Source of the DNA: Hydromicrobium sp964415365
GTDB lineage: Bacteria; Actinomycetota; Humimicrobiia; Humimicrobiales; Humimicrobiaceae
Length of the DNA: 64,000 nt
NCBI GenBank assembly: GCA_964415365.1
Contig: CAYPYW010000004.1
Coordinates: 34,001 to 98,000 of the forward strand
Direction of reading: 5' to 3'
Below the pieces are notes generated by a model. The model was not told the DNA's origin. It saw only the letters and a program-made list of their open reading frames with translations, and did no database searches. This document shows positions 63,211-64,000 of this stretch, piece after piece. Position 1 is the stretch's first letter. Each line of letters begins with the position of its first letter. Position numbers and translations under genes: made by a program.

Positions 63211-64000
63211 ATTACCAAAAAAAATAAGAACCTGCAAAAACAATTGTATATTTTGTTTTATAAAACAACTTCCTGAAAACTTAAGACCCTCCCTGTATGT
63301 GAAAGACGACGATCATATGCTTTCATATATGTACAGTAACTTTATAACTCTCACCAATGTTACAAAAGAAGATTTAGATAAAATAATAAAATACAGGTTA
63401 GAACCCCTTTATGTCTCTGTACACAGCTTTAATGAGGATGTAAGAACAGTAATTTTTGGAAATAAAAGAAGTATGTCCGGGATCGAAAATCTTGGGATTC
63501 TAGATAGAAATGGCATTAAGACAAATATCCAGATTGTATTATGCCCCGGCATCAACGACAACGGGGACTTGACAGACACACTTTCTGCCTTAACTAACGA
63601 TTTTAAAAATATATTATCAATAGGTATCGTTCCAGTAGGAATCACCAGATTTAACAATGAGCATAACTTAAAATCTTATACAAGAAAAGACGCTTTAGAA
63701 ATCATAAATAATGTAAACAATTTTAAGAAAAATTATATGTTAAAAAAATCTGGAGGTATTTATCTTTCCGATGAGTTTTATATCCTTGCCAGAGTCAGTT
63801 TTCCCGAATACCAGCACTATGGAGATTTTTATCAGATTGAAAATGGAATTGGGAAAAGTGTCAATTTTTTGAAACAAGTGGAGGATTATATAGAACATAA
63901 TCATATCTCTGAGGGATCCGGTAATGATAACAACAAAAGATATATGTTAATAGTCACGTCTGAGTATGGGAAAGTCGTAATTAGCGGCACTTTGAGTATT
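63197..64000 (+). CDS. DUF512 radical SAM-like protein lacking the PDZ domain (runs off the window)
   Basis: The first 268 residues are visible. Near the N-terminus, RTCKNNCIFCFIKQLPENLR contains the CxxxCxxC radical-SAM cysteines, followed by SLYVKDDDHMLSYMYSNFITLTN and RLEPLYVSVHS, the DUF512 pattern. Most DUF512 proteins have an N-terminal PDZ-like domain before these cysteines; here only 11 residues precede the first cysteine, and an in-frame TAA at 63185 prevents a longer form. TTG 63197 is the only good start. Later segments (GIVPVGITRFNNEHN) are typical of the C-terminal part. Function is unknown. Confidence 0.82.
   Translation, partial: MKNYKLPKKIRTCKNNCIFCFIKQLPENLRPSLYVKDDDHMLSYMYSNFITLTNVTKEDLDKIIKYRLEPLYVSVHSFNEDVRTVIFGNKRSMSGIENLGILDRNGIKTNIQIVLCPGINDNGDLTDTLSALTNDFKNILSIGIVPVGITRFNNEHNLKSYTRKDALEIINNVNNFKKNYMLKKSGGIYLSDEFYILARVSFPEYQHYGDFYQIENGIGKSVNFLKQVEDYIEHNHISEGSGNDNNKRYMLIVTSEYGKVVISGTLSI

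Overview
The window is a densely packed, AT-rich bacterial chromosome segment. Every supported gene lies on the + strand, many genes overlap by 4-20 bases, and TTG starts are frequent. It is mostly core metabolism and information processing, plus one type IV pilus locus. No phage, IS element, CRISPR array, tRNA or rRNA was seen. The order tgt-yajC-secD-secF-recJ-relA-hisS-aspS, the block efp-nusB-ispA-tlyA-nadK-recN, scpA-scpB, and cmk-plsC-ispH resemble Bacillota, Actinomycetota and related uncultured, probably Gram-positive-type lineages. The 10-N run inside cmk shows that this is a scaffolded draft or metagenome assembly. I would not name a genus.

Layout. 1-11073: end of tgt, Sec accessory genes, recJ, bifunctional (p)ppGpp enzyme, metallo-hydrolase, hisS, aspS. 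11106-11335: an AT-rich inverted repeat, a promoter-like box and a long-stem RNA that looks like 6S RNA. 11365-18646: alaS, ruvX, a lipoprotein-type mltG, O-methyltransferase, U32 protein, acylphosphatase, aroE. 18683-32895: a type IV pilus locus (pilT, pilC, a SigB/F-type sigma factor, major pilin, pilD, pilM, pilN, pilO, a PilP-like lipoprotein, three minor-pilin-like genes), interrupted by aroC-aroK-aroB-aroQ. 32943-47801: pepQ-like, efp, nusB, ispA, tlyA, nadK, recN, pyrG, DUF1461, M20 peptidase, NUDIX, xerD, M50 protease, trpS, scpA, scpB. 47845-58390: a more accessory stretch with a multidomain transglutaminase lipoprotein, glycosyltransferase, MATE and CDF transporters, transketolase, a broken sensor gene, a YhfC protein and a DinB-like relic. 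58525-64000: tyrA, aroA, cmk, plsC, ispH and the start of a DUF512 radical-SAM gene.

How the parts fit. Six of the seven shikimate steps (aroB, aroQ, aroE, aroK, aroA, aroC) plus tyrA are present in three places; only DAHP synthase is not seen. The pilus locus has its own sigma factor, and the pilin promoter region carries a good match to a SigB-type promoter, suggesting a dedicated regulatory circuit. pilB and a PilQ secretin are not in the window.

Most interesting: (1) tlyA has no ATG, GTG or TTG start, and a T TTT TTA heptamer sits in the correct frame at the end of ispA; (2) the sigma factor/pilin promoter pairing; (3) the unannotated 6S-like RNA between aspS and alaS; (4) a 7TM sensor fused to only the last part of an HD-GYP domain; (5) a minor pilin ending in a fibronectin-III domain; (6) evidence that the N gap in cmk is false, because the flanking bases share CTTG and removing the gap plus one copy restores the gene.
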